This document shows positions 10,819 to 22,426 of a stretch of DNA of 64,000 nucleotides, in pieces (within the stretch, counting starts at the first letter, position 1; the number at the start of each line of letters is the position of its first letter). Made by a program: the position numbers and the translations under genes. Under the pieces are notes generated by a model. It was not told the origin of the DNA. It saw nothing but the letters and a program-made list of their open reading frames with translations, and ran no database searches. The stretch lies in NCBI RefSeq assembly GCF_008831285.2, contig NC_045139.1, forward strand, positions 31,903,706-31,967,705, given 5' to 3'. The DNA is from Nymphaea colorata. Taxonomy: Eukaryota > Streptophyta > Magnoliopsida > Nymphaeales > Nymphaeaceae.

Positions 10819-13136
10819 TCATGGAACCTGCTCACATTTGCTCATATGATGCAAAAGTGTGTTTGCTTTCCTTTGAGCTCTACTTGTTCCATTTTTTGAT
10901 AGCTCAACTAAATGGTCATACACCCCAAATTGTAATGCGGCTAAAACATGAGAGGAGTTGTTTATTCCTAATTCAAGCAAGACTGCGGTTGCACACTCCT
11001 TGTTCTTGGGCGTCCCTTCTTTGATCAATTCCACAAGCGTTTGAATAAATGGCATCTGCCCAATAGAATTGCGTCCTTCAGGATTGGATAACAGAAGAAA
11101 CAGGATTGAGAGTGCCTCATCAACCATTCCCAAATGCTTGTCTGTCACTAATTGAAGCAGAGGTGCTATAATGCCGGCCTTGATGGCTCTGCCTTTATTA
11201 ACTTGGTTAAGGGACAAATTGAAAAGGGCAGTGGCAGCATCTTTCTTACCTCTGACAGTCCCATTTTTAAGGAGGTCGACCAATGGAGGTATGCCATTCA
11301 AACTACCAATTGTAACCTTGTTCTCATCAACCATGGAAAGACTAAATAATGCTGCTGCTGAGTTTTCTCTAGCTTCCAGACTTCCATTCTGCAAAACTTC
11401 AACTATGGCTGGAATGGCTCCCTCTTTCGCAATTATCCGCTTGTTTGTCTCATCAATTGACAAGTTCAGCAATGCAGTTACTGCATGTTCTTGTATCTTG
11501 GAGTCAGGATATGAAAGTAAGTTTATCAAACGGGGAATTGCACCAGCACTAGCAATCAATACTCTGTTATCTGGGTTCTCCTTGGAAAGCTTGCGAATCT
11601 CAATTACTGATTCTCTTTGCACTTCAAGTCGACCAGAGGAGAGGTTTTGGACGATTGTAGATATTTCTTTTACCTGTACTGCCTTTGTATCTGCTTCCCG
11701 CTTTGGGAGTTCTACGTTGTACATTTCACACCAATTTGCAATTAAGTTGCGCAGAGCATAATTTGGTGCTAAAGACAGGTGTGCCAAAGGTTGCCTGGTC
11801 TTTGGGCAAGTTCTATGCCCAGAGCCCAACCACTTCTGTATGCTGGATCTTTCATATGTCTGGCCAGTTGCAACGATCACAGGGTCTGTCATGATTTCCA
11901 AAGTAATTGGACAAAGGAAGTCATTTGGAATCGACAATGATGGGCATTTTTTTAAACACTTGGCCTGTGAAACATCATCAACATTATTGGTGATTCCGCT
12001 TGTCTCTTTAACACCGGCAATTTGCTTAAACTTGTTCAAAACATCTACGATCTGCTGAATGGTTTCTGCAGATTGCCCTCCACCTCTCTCTTTCACAAGT
12101 TTTTTTACTGCCACAGTTTCTGACTTGAGGTCTGGAATAGTCTGAAGTTCCAACTTCTTTGCCAACCTTTCGAGTATAGCACTATCTGCGTTGCGATCAT
12201 CCTTCTTTGAGAACACAACCATAATGTCCATGGCCAGTTCAATGTCCTGAGTCTCTGTTCTTCTTTTCGCTCTCCGGAGTTGTGATTGCATCAGCTCAAC
12301 CTGAACAACGTTTTATCGACGAGGTCATCTTTATTCTCAAAAGGTTGTACAGCTTTATTAGTTTCAAAAGAAAATAGTCTTGTCTTTGATAGAGAGAAAA
12401 ATGATCTACCGGAAGCAAGAAATGTGTACATGCATCCAGATAAAACAAAAAAGATATCATGATTGCGCTATTAATTACAACATCAGCTTCGCTGTTCAAC
12501 AAAAGCAAATGTGAAAGGGAGAAGAAAAGGAAAATAAAACAACCAACTTTGTTTTGCTACATCAAATTATACCCACAAAGAAATAAAGAAGACGAACGAA
12601 ACTGACCTGCTCTTTGACTTCATCAGAAATTCCCAACTCATCGTAAGGAATGGCATCCAGAGCCCTGTTCAATCTCTCGTACACTGCAAGGAACCTCGCC
12701 GCAATCCCCTCGCTGTCCAATGCCTGAAATCGGAAAAAGAAAAGGAGAAACAAGTACCCAGTAAATGAAAAGTTCATACAGGGGAGAAAAAGAAAAGCAA
12801 AGAAGGGAAGAAGCGACCAACCAAATAGATTTTGCTCCCGCTATTACAAGTCTTCAACAGTTTCTTCGCGCAAAGGAACGCCTTCTTCAAATCGTTGAAG
12901 CATGAAATCGATCTGGGCGACAATGGGCATCCGTTCTCTCTGATTTCCTCCAGGAGTGGGCTTAACAGCTTGATTCTCCTAACCAGGTTGAAGCATTCCT
13001 TCCTCTGTGTTTTCCTGTAATCTCCATAGGCCCCAATGGCTTCCTCAATCTCAACCAAGCTCTGTATCACCTCTTTCTCGTCCGCCTTTGACCTCTGCTG
13101 GTGCTCGCCCTCTTCCTCCAACGCCGTGTCTTCCAT
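10819..13136 (-). CDS. PUB15: U-box/ARM-repeat E3 ubiquitin ligase, PUB15-like
   Basis: Three exons join in frame: 13136-12822, 12723-12607 and 12300-10819, giving about 637 residues, normal for this class. The N-terminal helical U-box-associated (UND) region covers roughly residues 20-240. The U-box covers about 267-337, with [30 protein letters not shown] and [11 protein letters not shown]. Armadillo repeats follow from about 360 to the end, with motifs such as [12 protein letters not shown] and [12 protein letters not shown]-box proteins bind E2 enzymes without zinc and transfer ubiquitin; the ARM repeats select substrates, in cytosol or nucleus. The U-box flanks resemble Arabidopsis PUB15 more than PUB13/14, which is a judgement from recalled family features. 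I chose the ATG reading [10 protein letters not shown]; an in-frame ATG 42 bases upstream at 13178 would add a hydrophobic stretch that is unlikely for this family. A GA/CT tract lies about 130 bp upstream. Confidence 0.92.
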
Positions 13137-13268
13137 TTCTCCTCCTACCCAAATTGAGAAAAGGACCAAAACCACCAAAGGATTTCTGATCTGCGATATC
13201 TAACGGGTGGAACACAGTTGGAGGGTGGTCAAGCACATGATAGGGGGACGAGGGAGAAATGACGCTGC

Positions 13269-13289
13269 AGAGAGAGAGAGATAGAGAGA

Positions 13290-13352
<63 letters not shown>
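13269..13352. repeat. (GA)n microsatellite upstream of the U-box gene
   Basis: About 84 bp of near-perfect GA dinucleotides with a few interruptions in the first 25 bp. On the minus strand it reads as a CT tract, a common 5' UTR or core-promoter feature of plant genes. Confidence 0.9.
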
Positions 13353-13353
<1 letters not shown>

Positions 13354-13359
13354 CCAGCA

Positions 13360-16300
13360 GGATTCCGGTGATTCAGGGAGATGGGGAGCGGCGCAAAGAT
13401 CTCTCTCTGTCTCTCTCTCCCCCTCTATCTACATCAAGGATGGGCTTCTCTGCTTGATCATGGACGGGGCACGCTTCTCGCTGCTTGGTATTGCAGGCGC
13501 TCTTCGTTTCTTCCGTCGCCTGATCAGACTCTTCTTATTTTTTTTCGAAAAACAGTTAAAGCCAACCAACAAAATTCACTCGCCAATGGCCACTGGCCTC
13601 CATTCACCGCGTAGCGCGCTCTATGCCTCTTAAATATAGGTAGCTTCCTTCTCTCCCTTCATAAAAGTTCGCAAAGTTTGGACTTTGGACTCGATGGTAC
13701 GTGGAACAGAATTTTGTGAGCTCATTTGAACTCCTTCTCTCTCGGTTCATCTCCATTGTCGTACTTGGAATAGAAATTTCCTTCCTCTCTCTCTCTCCCC
13801 CCCTCTCTCTCTGCAAGTTTCCAACCCCGGAGCATGGACTTGTCTGTACGTGGAACATGCATGTCTGAGACCAAGTTCGGATGCATCAAACCGAGTCTCA
13901 TTATATACAGCTGGGCTTGACATGGACGGCCTTAGCATAAGATTCCATTCTCATACCGACATACATATATGGAGTATGCAATATTAACATAACATTCTAA
14001 ACTCTAATCACAATCTTTTCATAAGCCAATCTAATGCCGACGGGAAACAATTTTAGAAAAAGGAATATTTGTGGAGGATTCAACGTGTTTGTAACATTTC
14101 AAGATATGTGACTATCAGTTGGTTTCAGCAGGACTTGTCAAAAGAAATTCAGTCTTTATCTAGAAATTAAAACAAAAAAAAACCTCACATAAGTTTTCAA
14201 GGGAAACTGATTTGGGTATCAGTGAATGGCATTGACAGTGATCATAATGTGATAAACGCAATTATTTTCACATTTTTTGAGTGTCAGAGACACACAGACA
14301 CAACACCCTATATGTTTTTAAGATCTATTCTGATAGGACAAGAAAGAAGTTGACGAGTCACAGGTTTTTTGATAAGTCTTTCCTCGAAAACCAGATTTAT
14401 GATCATGTTGGAGCATGTTTCTTGTCATATTTGATGCATGAAAGGACCCACCAAGGAGAGTTCTGGAGTGGGCTTGGACCCACTTGCCCAACCCAAGTTC
14501 CAGAGGTAGCTTGAGCTGGCAAACCCTGATGATCTTTGACATATTCTGAAACTCTCCTGCTTCCTGGTATTTGGCCCAACAAAAGTTTTCAACTGTGAAG
14601 AAAGCAGCATTGAAACTTCATGCCTCATGGCCATGTGATTGGCTTAGCTGGCCTGGCTGAAACTCTAAATTATTTGAACAAGTCAGAGGGTTCCTCATTT
14701 TCATTTTCCTCAAAGTTGTAGTTGAAACAGAAAAGATGACTAAAAAAAAATTATTATCAGTGAACATTGAAGAATGGAGCTAGCCATGAAAGAACACCAG
14801 TACAGCAAAATCTGATTGTGTCAGCCCATTAAAATTCAGATGAGCACAGCATCACATGCAGCTTAGCTCAGATTGGTGCCCTGCATGTGGGGATTCATAA
14901 ATTAGTCCCCACTAGCCAATTTGAGGGTGTTTTGGCTCATGGGTTGTCATACTGCTTCCATGGCAGTGATCAGGGATGACCACAGTGTCAATTGTTTCCT
15001 CATCAACCATGGCAGCCATTGTTTCCATTTTCAGATTTCCTCCAGTCAAGTGCTTCGCGCAGCACACTGAAATTGTGATGAACTGTCAGAGAAAGACAGA
15101 GGGTCGACGTGTTCGATGAGACGAAAGACCTGGAAAGATGCCCCTCTTTTTTCTCTCTTCAAGCTTGTTTGCTTTTTAGTTCCTTAATGGCTGAATGGGA
15201 TTTCTTGAATTTTGATTGAAGCACCTTCTGATTTCTGCGTCCTGCTGTCGCTGTCGACGAATTTACAGACAGACGCGTTTTCTAGGGGCTCACAAGAGAG
15301 GCCCATCTGAGATCTGCCGTGTGGAAAGCTGTCGACGAGTGGGAGAGAGGAGGGAGGAGTTAATGGAGGATGGTGATGTTGCCTTGGCAACAGCCCACTT
15401 TGTCCTGCCTTCCGGAATCATATGGGGAACTTTTTTTTTTTTTTAATTTGAGCTTACTTTTTTGCTTATATATTTTTTAAAACAACACTCTTACATAAGA
15501 AACATATCTTTCTAATAGAAATTGTCAAATAAAAGCTTGAAGTGAACCAGACAAACACACAAAAAAAGTAAAAAAAATGTAATTTATTGACAAAGGTTAA
15601 TATATTGAAAAATTGTTTTTCAAGTTAAGGCGACAAGACACATTGATTGAAGAAGCCAAAGCCCCTCCTTATTTTCTTTCAACCATGTGTTACACATCAA
15701 CGGTTTGCAGTTTGAAGAAGTAACATCCAAGAGAATCAAACCTACCATGGTTAATGGAAAATTCACTTTTTTTCCTTTTAGTTGGTAGTTTTTATTAAAA
15801 TGACCTTCGTTAAGAAAATAACAAGAAATACTTTATTTATTAGAATTAATTAAGTACAAGGGGAGCCCAAAAAAATGAAAAATTGCCCGTTAATGTATAT
15901 ACAATATATACATCCAATATAGTAAAATTCACGTTGCTCTTGACAAAATATGTACATGTACGTCCACAGTAAGATCCACGTTGTTCATTGCAAAATACAT
16001 GCGTCTTATTCTCTGTCAGCTTTCTGCGTCTGAGCTGAAGCAATCGTCTTCACATGCAGTTTAGTTGATATATATTTTTTTTCTAATTTTTCTAATTGTA
16101 TTTTACTTTATATATTTGTGTGCAGAAGCAATTTGTAGAGATATGATATGTAGATTGGTTCAATGGAGATTGCGTGCCCGAGTGGCCTAAATCTAAAGTG
16201 TGATAAGTTTATTTATTTATTCTTTTCAATTTGATCCAAGGATCAACGGCTAAGGGTACATCACATTTCATCGGCTCAAAATAATTTCTAACAAAATATT

Positions 16301-17190
16301 ATAAACAAAGAGTTGAATGAAAGGTTTCAAATCTATTCCATGTGGTTGTATTAAACTTCGGATTTTTAAACTCCAAAGTTGACGTACATATCAGAATTTT
16401 ATAAGCAGAATTAAGTTCGTTGCGGGAATCAACTGGAATATAATATTTTTTTTTGAAGTACTGCGGATCATATATTAAAAGGCAAAAGGTTTTTGAGAAC
16501 CAAATGTTGGATCTATGAATATACACTTAGATACCAATGTGTCTAAAATGATTTATTTATCATGTTAAAGGGTTTATTTTACCACCAATCCACAATTATA
16601 GAAAATAATTCACATTAAATATGATCTAGAATGGCTCAGATATACCGACCTATACATATATGTGTGAGTTATATCAGGATGTAAATAGGTCATATATATC
16701 TGATTATGGATTGATCACATATATGTTTACTCAAATCCGGGGAAAGATATCTAAATTTATTTTTAATCAAATTCTGATTCGTTAGGGGCCGTTTTGCATT
16801 AGGAACAAAGTGCAAGTGTCTCATGAATTTGCCTCAAAATTGAAGTAGATTCACAAAACACTTGATCAACTACTCGGCTACCCTAATTTTGACGTAGATT
16901 CTGCTGTTCATAATGCCAAACAATCTCTTATGAGGTTCATAACTAAATCCAAAACAGATATTCAATTGAACTGACGCAAGGGGCTTAGCGTAGCTGTTCA
17001 GACTAGTGTCCATGAGAGTCTGGGACTCCGCTTCGTTGGCTCGATTCTCATGAGTGTTAAGCATCAAATGGGTTGCAGATTGCTGTCCCATCAACATCAG
17101 ATATGATTATTGAAACAATGGTTCTGTTTCGATAGCGATGCATATCGCATTATTAGAACCCAAACCAATAGACAGGTCCCCATGGTCCAG
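13360..17190. other. intergenic, no gene recognised
   Basis: CT-rich DNA up to about 13.82 kb probably belongs to the upstream region of the U-box gene. A GC-richer patch at 15.1-15.42 kb is open on both strands but resembles no known protein. The remainder is AT-rich with no supported features. Confidence 0.45.
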
Positions 17191-17213
17191 TTAACCTCAG
17201 AGTAGAGTTTACG

Positions 17214-17300
17214 CATGGCGGAGCCAGAAATTTTTGGCTAAGGAGTGTTGATTTCAAAAATCATAAGCAATTCAAGTACATAATGAAATAATTGTAATGA
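17214..17300 (+). repeat. dispersed GGCGGAGCCAG repeat, fragment
   Basis: The fragment starts with GGCGGAGCCAGAAATTTTTG and GCTAAGG. This is the conserved edge of a dispersed repeat that recurs near 18697, 21232, 27553 and 41258 in this window. Confidence 0.55.
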
Positions 17301-17708
17301 GAGGCACCTAGAAATGAATAAATCGAGCAAATAGTTGAAGAAACCAGCAAGTAAATTACATGCATTTTGTGGGGACTGTATAGGCAACTATATGAACTGA
17401 TTGCAAACTGTTTGATAAACATTGTGTATATATGCATGAGAGTTTCTTATCATTTGTGAAAGAACAGAGATTAGAAATTTTTGTTTTATGAACTATGAAT
17501 GAGGTTAGATCAGAAAAACAGAAAATATTTCAGTAAGACATATACAATATTCAAACTACTCCGAACAGATGCTGACTGTTCATCATCAAGAGCATGTCTG
17601 GGCTTCAAAGCAGCCAAAGGAGAATTTGGAGAATTTGTTGACAGAACTTCTAATCAACTTTCACAGGTGACAGCAGCCCACAGAAAGAATTGAATTTTCA
17701 AGTAAACC

Positions 17709-17890
17709 TCTGATCTACTGTCTCTCAATATGTGTCACATCAGTTGTAACTAAGAAGACACATTTTAACTTCCTTTTTTTTTTTACTGTCAATCTCTTCT
17801 GATCTACTGTCTCTCAACATATGTTATATCAGTTGTAACCAAGAATACATGTTACTTCTCTCTCTCTTTTTTTTTTACTGTCAATGTCTT
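17709..17890 (+). repeat. two-copy ~89-bp tandem repeat
   Basis: Units begin at 17709 and 17798 with TCTGATCTACTGTCTCTCAA. Each continues with ATCAGTTGTAACxAAGAA and ends in a T-run plus TTTACTGTCAAT. The copies differ at several positions. Confidence 0.8.
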
Positions 17891-18424
17891 TTCATAGGCA
17901 AATCTCATCTACTCTATGGGGCTTGAGATGAAAGCAGTGGAAAGTATTGCCAGAAGGGAACCAGAAAAGCCTTGCCCATAACCAGCAGGTGACACAACTT
18001 CACATGGTGGGACCAAAAGAAAATGAGCATGTGAGTCCATGACAAGGTACCAGCGCCCCTTAATCAGAAGCTACAAGCAACCAAAGAATCTAAGTGTGTG
18101 GTGCAGCTCACATTGTCCTTGGGCTTGAGCGTGGCTAGAAAGACACCAATACCTTGACTTGGCCTAGGCTCGGTGTGGTGATGACGTTCGGCTTGCGCAA
18201 TCCTTGTCGGCCACGTTGCGCGATTCCAAGATCGATACCTAACTTGCAAGAAACGGCCTAGCTAGAACTTCTAGGACTGAGAAAGAGGCCCACCCATGTT
18301 CGCCATACCAGAAATGGCTCATGCATATATGGTACAAAGTCTGCCCAGTTTTTCTGCATATACTAACAAGGGTGGTGAATAAACCAGACCAACTTAGCTT
18401 TGAGCAAATACATGCATATATAGA

Positions 18425-18600
18425 ACCCGTTTGGCAAATGGAACAGTTACAAACTGTTCCATGAATCTACCCTAAAAGTTGAGATAGATTCATAAAACAG
18501 TTTTTAAGTGTTACATAGATCTGCCCCAATTTTTGGGCTATTATTCATAAAACAGTTACATACTTTTTTGTTTGGCCCCAAACGAACCTATACAAGAATA
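18425..18600. mobile_element. MITE-like inverted-repeat element, diverged
   Basis: The left end reads CGTTTGGCAAATGGAACAG and the right end, reverse-complemented, begins with GTTCGTTTGG and reaches GTAACTG. It shares internal words (ATGAATCT, GATAGATTCATAAAAC) with the TTAA-flanked elements near 48.4-51.0 kb. Its exact ends and target duplication are not clear. Confidence 0.5.
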
Positions 18601-18696
18601 GTTACATGCACACAAGTCATGAAATACACATTATACTAGGAAATATGGGCACTAACATGCACCAACCTAACTTATCTGAATCAGATGGTTGTGAAG

Positions 18697-19556
18697 TGGT
18701 AGTGGAACCAGAAATTTTTTGGCTTGAGACACACTAATTTAAAAGCTTTCATACTTTAAGGGGCATCAGTATAGATAAACAATTAGATGTATAGATAAAC
18801 AATATAGATAAGATGAAAATGTAGATCTCAAATATGAGAATCACGCAACAGTTAAAATGCTAATTATTACTTAATTCTAATAGAGTCAATTTTTGAGTCA
18901 TTCAATCTTGTTGATTAAGTCTAATAGTGCACCTTAATTCTTACGTTCTTATTATTGATCATTCTTAAAACCCCTCTTCCTTTCTTTCCTCTCTCTCCCC
19001 CAAATGTTTGTATAATATATCCCCTAAAAAATAATGTTTGTACCTTCGGTAAATCTAAACTATATGGATGCACATTTTATATTCTAAGACATCACAAATT
19101 CAGGACGACCAATCAATTTTTATGGAATATGTGGTTGCTATTTTCCTGAACAAACATTACAAAAAAGAAATTTGAACCACCACCTTTCACCTTTTTCAGG
19201 TCCTTTCAAAATTGAATTTGCACACAAAGGAAAAAGTACAATTTAAAGCCAGTCCAAGTCACACGATCGCCAGGGATGAATCTAATTTTGATACGGAACT
19301 GGATTCATAGTAGAATTCAGGAAAGACTAAACCTGGATCTGAGCTATTCACATAGCTGTAGGAGGGACTAAATCTCATGCAATGAAAAAAAAAAATTTGT
19401 TATGGGGCATTGTTATAGGAATTCTCATTTATGAAGGAACACAACATATAAGTAAATAGTTGTAAGAAATCTATGTAAAAATATATAAAAATAAATAAAA
19501 ATTTTGTTGCAGGTGTGGGCAGTTGCCCACACCAGCCTATATGTAGCTACGCTACT
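18697..19556 (+). repeat. dispersed GGCGGAGCCAG-family element, possibly full span
   Basis: The left edge, GTGGAACCAGAAATTTTTTG, matches the family start. The right part at about 19509-19556 holds the family's palindromic core, GTGTGGGCAGTTGCCCACAC, followed by CAGCC and TAGCTACGCTACT. Whether the 860 bp between is one element or two fragments is not settled. No coding capacity is visible. Confidence 0.45.
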
Positions 19557-19559
19557 GAA

Positions 19560-19935
19560 TATAACACCCCAGTTTAACAAGTTTATTTCTGCATCTAAGA
19601 TCGTGAAGAATCTTAAATGACTTATAAAAGGGTTGTTAAGTGGTTGATTGTCCCATTTCTAAACCTACTGAATGGCAAGTTTCAATTGGTCGAACCAATA
19701 AGTCTTGGGGGTCTTACACGTGTGCACAAGTGTGCCATAAGAGTGATGGATTGTAATGACATATTTTGTAAAGTTTAATCTTGTATATAAGATTGTGAAA
19801 AATTTGATATGATTTATAAATAAGATTGTCAATGGTTGGTTGTTTTGGTTCTTTATATTTTTTTACTTAAACTAAAACTATTAGGAGGCGGGTTGAGATC
19901 CATCAAATCAGAGGCCTAAAGCTTGTATAAAAGTA
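19560..19935 (+). mobile_element. degenerate TRIM-like LTR element
   Basis: Two diverged copies of a TGTAACACC-type LTR face the same way. The first begins at ATAACACCCCAGTTTAACA (about 19560) and the second at TGTAATGACATATTTTG (19752). Each contains AAGATxGTGA and a TTATAAA stretch. The second copy is preceded by GTGATGGAT, the same position as the purine tract of the better-preserved element at 26570. The primer-binding site is too degraded to read. Confidence 0.5.
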
Positions 19936-19995
19936 GGCTCCATAGTTAGAAACAAAATAGCATCACATACTTGAACATGAACAGGAAAACAAACA

Positions 19996-20053
19996 AGAGA
20001 TAGATTAAAGACGATCGATAGATGTGGAAGAGATAGATTAAAGACGATCGATA
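19996..20053 (+). repeat. two-copy 33-bp direct repeat
   Basis: The 25-bp word beginning AGAGATAGATTAAAGACGAT and ending CGATA occurs at 19996-20020 and 20029-20053, 33 bp apart. It is an exact duplication. Confidence 0.85.
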
Positions 20054-20059
20054 TCTGAA

Positions 20060-22000
20060 CAAGTTGAGAGGAGACACAACAAGGCTGGTGTCATTTGGGC
20101 GGTTTGAAAACGATGTGCCGACCAGGACAACACATGGTTCATGAAGGCCATTAATTGCCATGGCTGTTCGCTTGCTCAAGTACAGTTACCAGTGTTCTAG
20201 TGTTTCATGGAAACTCTGGCTTCCCAAACTTGGTGATCATCACAAGGATCTTTCTATCTCATGTGTTACTTGTCTCATGTTCTTATCAGGAATCCACATG
20301 AAATTGGCCAACTGCCAATCACCAAAGCTAGAGAAAAGGATGTCCAAGCTACCACTTTTATTGAGGGGAATCAATGAAAATATCATCATTGACGCTGGCG
20401 GTTTTGCGTCAGGGAAGATTGGGATTCACTTAAAGGGCATTTGATGGTTTGAAATTTTGTTTCAGGAATGAAAATTTCAGAATAATAATTTCCTATCAAA
20501 CTGGAATGAAATCAAAACTCTAAGTTTAGTTTCCTAATTCGGGAAAACAAATATCATGTTTGTTTAATCATTTCAGTTGTCAAAAAAATGAACATTTTGA
20601 TTTTAAAATTTCATGATTCTATGTATATCAAACTTCCCCTTAATTTGGAGATGATTTGTCTTATGTGACACAAGCTTTGAACATGTCACTAAACATATTG
20701 ATGGTACCAACATTTGACAGTCCAGGGTCGAAGCTTGAAATTTTTTATGAGATGGGCCGAATTAAAGTTTCTAAATTTTGACTAAGGCCGAAATATCATT
20801 TATCAAAATTTTTATATAGAACAAGTCAATTTTTTTTAAAATTTACATGTAATTTTTTTTTTAATTTTGAGGTGGGGCCAGGGCCCAAGTGGACCCTACC
20901 TTAGCTCCGTCCTTGCCAGAGTCGAATAGAAATGAAAAAAATTGCACTAGGTTTGATATTGATGATCGATTTAGTTCAAGCAATGATATTATCTGCAAAA
21001 TTATTGATCAAAACGACCATATATGACGAATACATTTAGAATCTGACTTGAAAAAGTATGATCAATATGTAAAGATAGCTCCATGTTTTTGCCTACTTTA
21101 TTTCAAGTTTGTTCGTGCATGTACCGGCTTCAGCTTTCGTTTTCCTTTCCATAAAATTAAAATTATGAGCATTCCACACACATGAGAAAGAAACTCAACT
21201 ACTTATAGCAGTAGTAGAGGCAACGTGGGGCTGGTGTGAGTGCTGCCCACGCCAGCCCAAGACAGCCCAAGGTACTAGTACATAGTGTCCCATAGCAAAA
21301 AAATTTTGGCTCCGCCACTAGTTAGAAGTATGATCAATATGTACAACTTATAAGGGAAATGAGATACCTAAAGAAGCCGAAGCTCCTCAATTCTTTTTCA
21401 GCCCTTATGGTTTGGAGCTTTTTAGGAACCTAGGTGTTGCTTATCCAAAATGACTAAAATGTCACAATAATGCAAATATGATAACAAAGAAAAGCTTCAT
21501 ACCAAACCCAAAAAGAAAATTATCTAAAGCCTTATGATGAAAATTGAATAAACCAATTATTCTACTTCTCCAGTACTCTTTAATGAAGTAACGCACATGC
21601 CACAACAAAATAAATGTCTTGATTTACAGAATAAAATAAATATCAGTAAGACAAGAAAAGCATCAATATATATATCAATATATATATAGACTCTCCATAA
21701 GTTGAAGATTCGAAGGTACTCCAAATGGATTTGAATACCATATCAACAAGTGTTGCTAATATCAGTCAGTCATAGTTGGACATTTTTATCCCTCATTCGT
21801 ATCGTGGTCCAAAATCCAAAATCCAAAAAGGATCTAATCAGATTACACAAAAAAAATCGGACCTAATTCAGTTTCAAAACTTGAAATCCGAATCTGAGTC
21901 CTGGTTAAATGAATTCAAATCAGATACGATCAACAGTTCTGGATTCGACCCAGCTCCAAATGGCCTTTATCGCATTCCAACACACCGAAGGGTAAATCCG
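20060..22000. other. intergenic with dispersed repeats, no gene recognised
   Basis: A 94-codon frame at 20160-20444 matches no family I know. An inverted-repeat element with TTTGA-rich ends lies at about 20430-20645. Family repeats with GGGGCCAGGGCCC and TAGCTCCGTCC lie at 20742-20920, and a fragment with TTTTGGCTCCGCCAC ends at 21320. From 21790 to 22000 the sequence is dense in AATCCxAATC-type words, as in the repeats at 6.5 and 40.6 kb. Confidence 0.45.
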
Positions 22001-22108
22001 TAAACAAGTTTTACGAGACAACCTGTTTGGTCATTTCCTCTTCAATCGTAACTTGAAAATCAAATAACAGAAATGTACGAAAATGCCCACAGTTTGAACC
22101 CAACAAAT

Positions 22109-22322
22109 TGACCGTTCATAGGACGAATAAAAGGGGAAATTTACGTAAGTGGAACATTCGGGAAGACCGCCTCTTTCGTTATTTAGGTCTGCTGGACATA
22201 TTTTAAAAAGATAGGGGCATTTCGGGTAGCATGTGAAAGTCAAAGCGGAACCGTTGAATGCACGGAGATGATGCTGTGGCCGTTAGATGGGAAAAGGCAG
22301 CCGTAGATTACTAGCCGTTATG
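22109..22322 (-). promoter_or_regulatory. cluster of M-phase (MSA) motif cores upstream of the cyclin gene
   Basis: Four copies of the CCGTT/AACGG core lie in the 320 bp before the start codon. They are TGGCCGTTAGA at 22277-22287, TAGCCGTTATG at 22312-22322, AACCGTTGA near 22249-22257 and TGACCGTTCA at 22109-22118. The first is a perfect reverse-strand match to the MSA consensus YCYAACGGYYA; the second matches 10 of 11. MSA elements are bound by three-repeat MYB factors and drive G2/M expression of plant B-type cyclins, which fits the gene immediately downstream. Function here is inferred from motif and position. Confidence 0.75.
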
Positions 22323-22369
22323 TTGTTTCCCACACGGGGAGAAGGGGGAGAGAGGAGCAGAGGAAGAAG

Positions 22370-22384
22370 ATGGTAAACTCTTAG
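22370..22384 (+). other. short upstream ORF in the cyclin leader
   Basis: ATG GTA AAC TCT TAG encodes a four-residue peptide and ends 42 bases before the cyclin start codon. It lies in the likely 5' leader. Whether it is in the mRNA depends on the transcription start, which is not known. Confidence 0.5.
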
Positions 22385-22426
22385 CAGAAGAAACGAGCTT
22401 CTCTTGGACAGAAGAAGGAGCAGAAA

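Noticed and set aside
11171-11761. 196-codon plus-strand frame
   Set aside because: It is antisense to the conserved ARM-repeat exon and mirrors its codon structure.
13259-13633. Long frame through the GA microsatellite encoding RE repeats
   Set aside because: The first third is translated dinucleotide repeat and the rest has no recognisable domain; it overlaps the upstream region of the U-box gene on the other strand.
16170-16200. tRNA-like D-arm word TGCCCGAGTGGCCTAAATC
   Set aside because: No matching acceptor stem, anticodon arm or GGTTCRANYCC T-arm follows at the right distance.
17499-17693. 64-codon frame ending QVTAAHRKN
   Set aside because: No family resemblance; short and flanked by repeats.
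20160-20444. 94-codon frame starting MAVRLLKYSYQ
   Set aside because: No recognisable domain, no splice or promoter context, and it lies among repeats.
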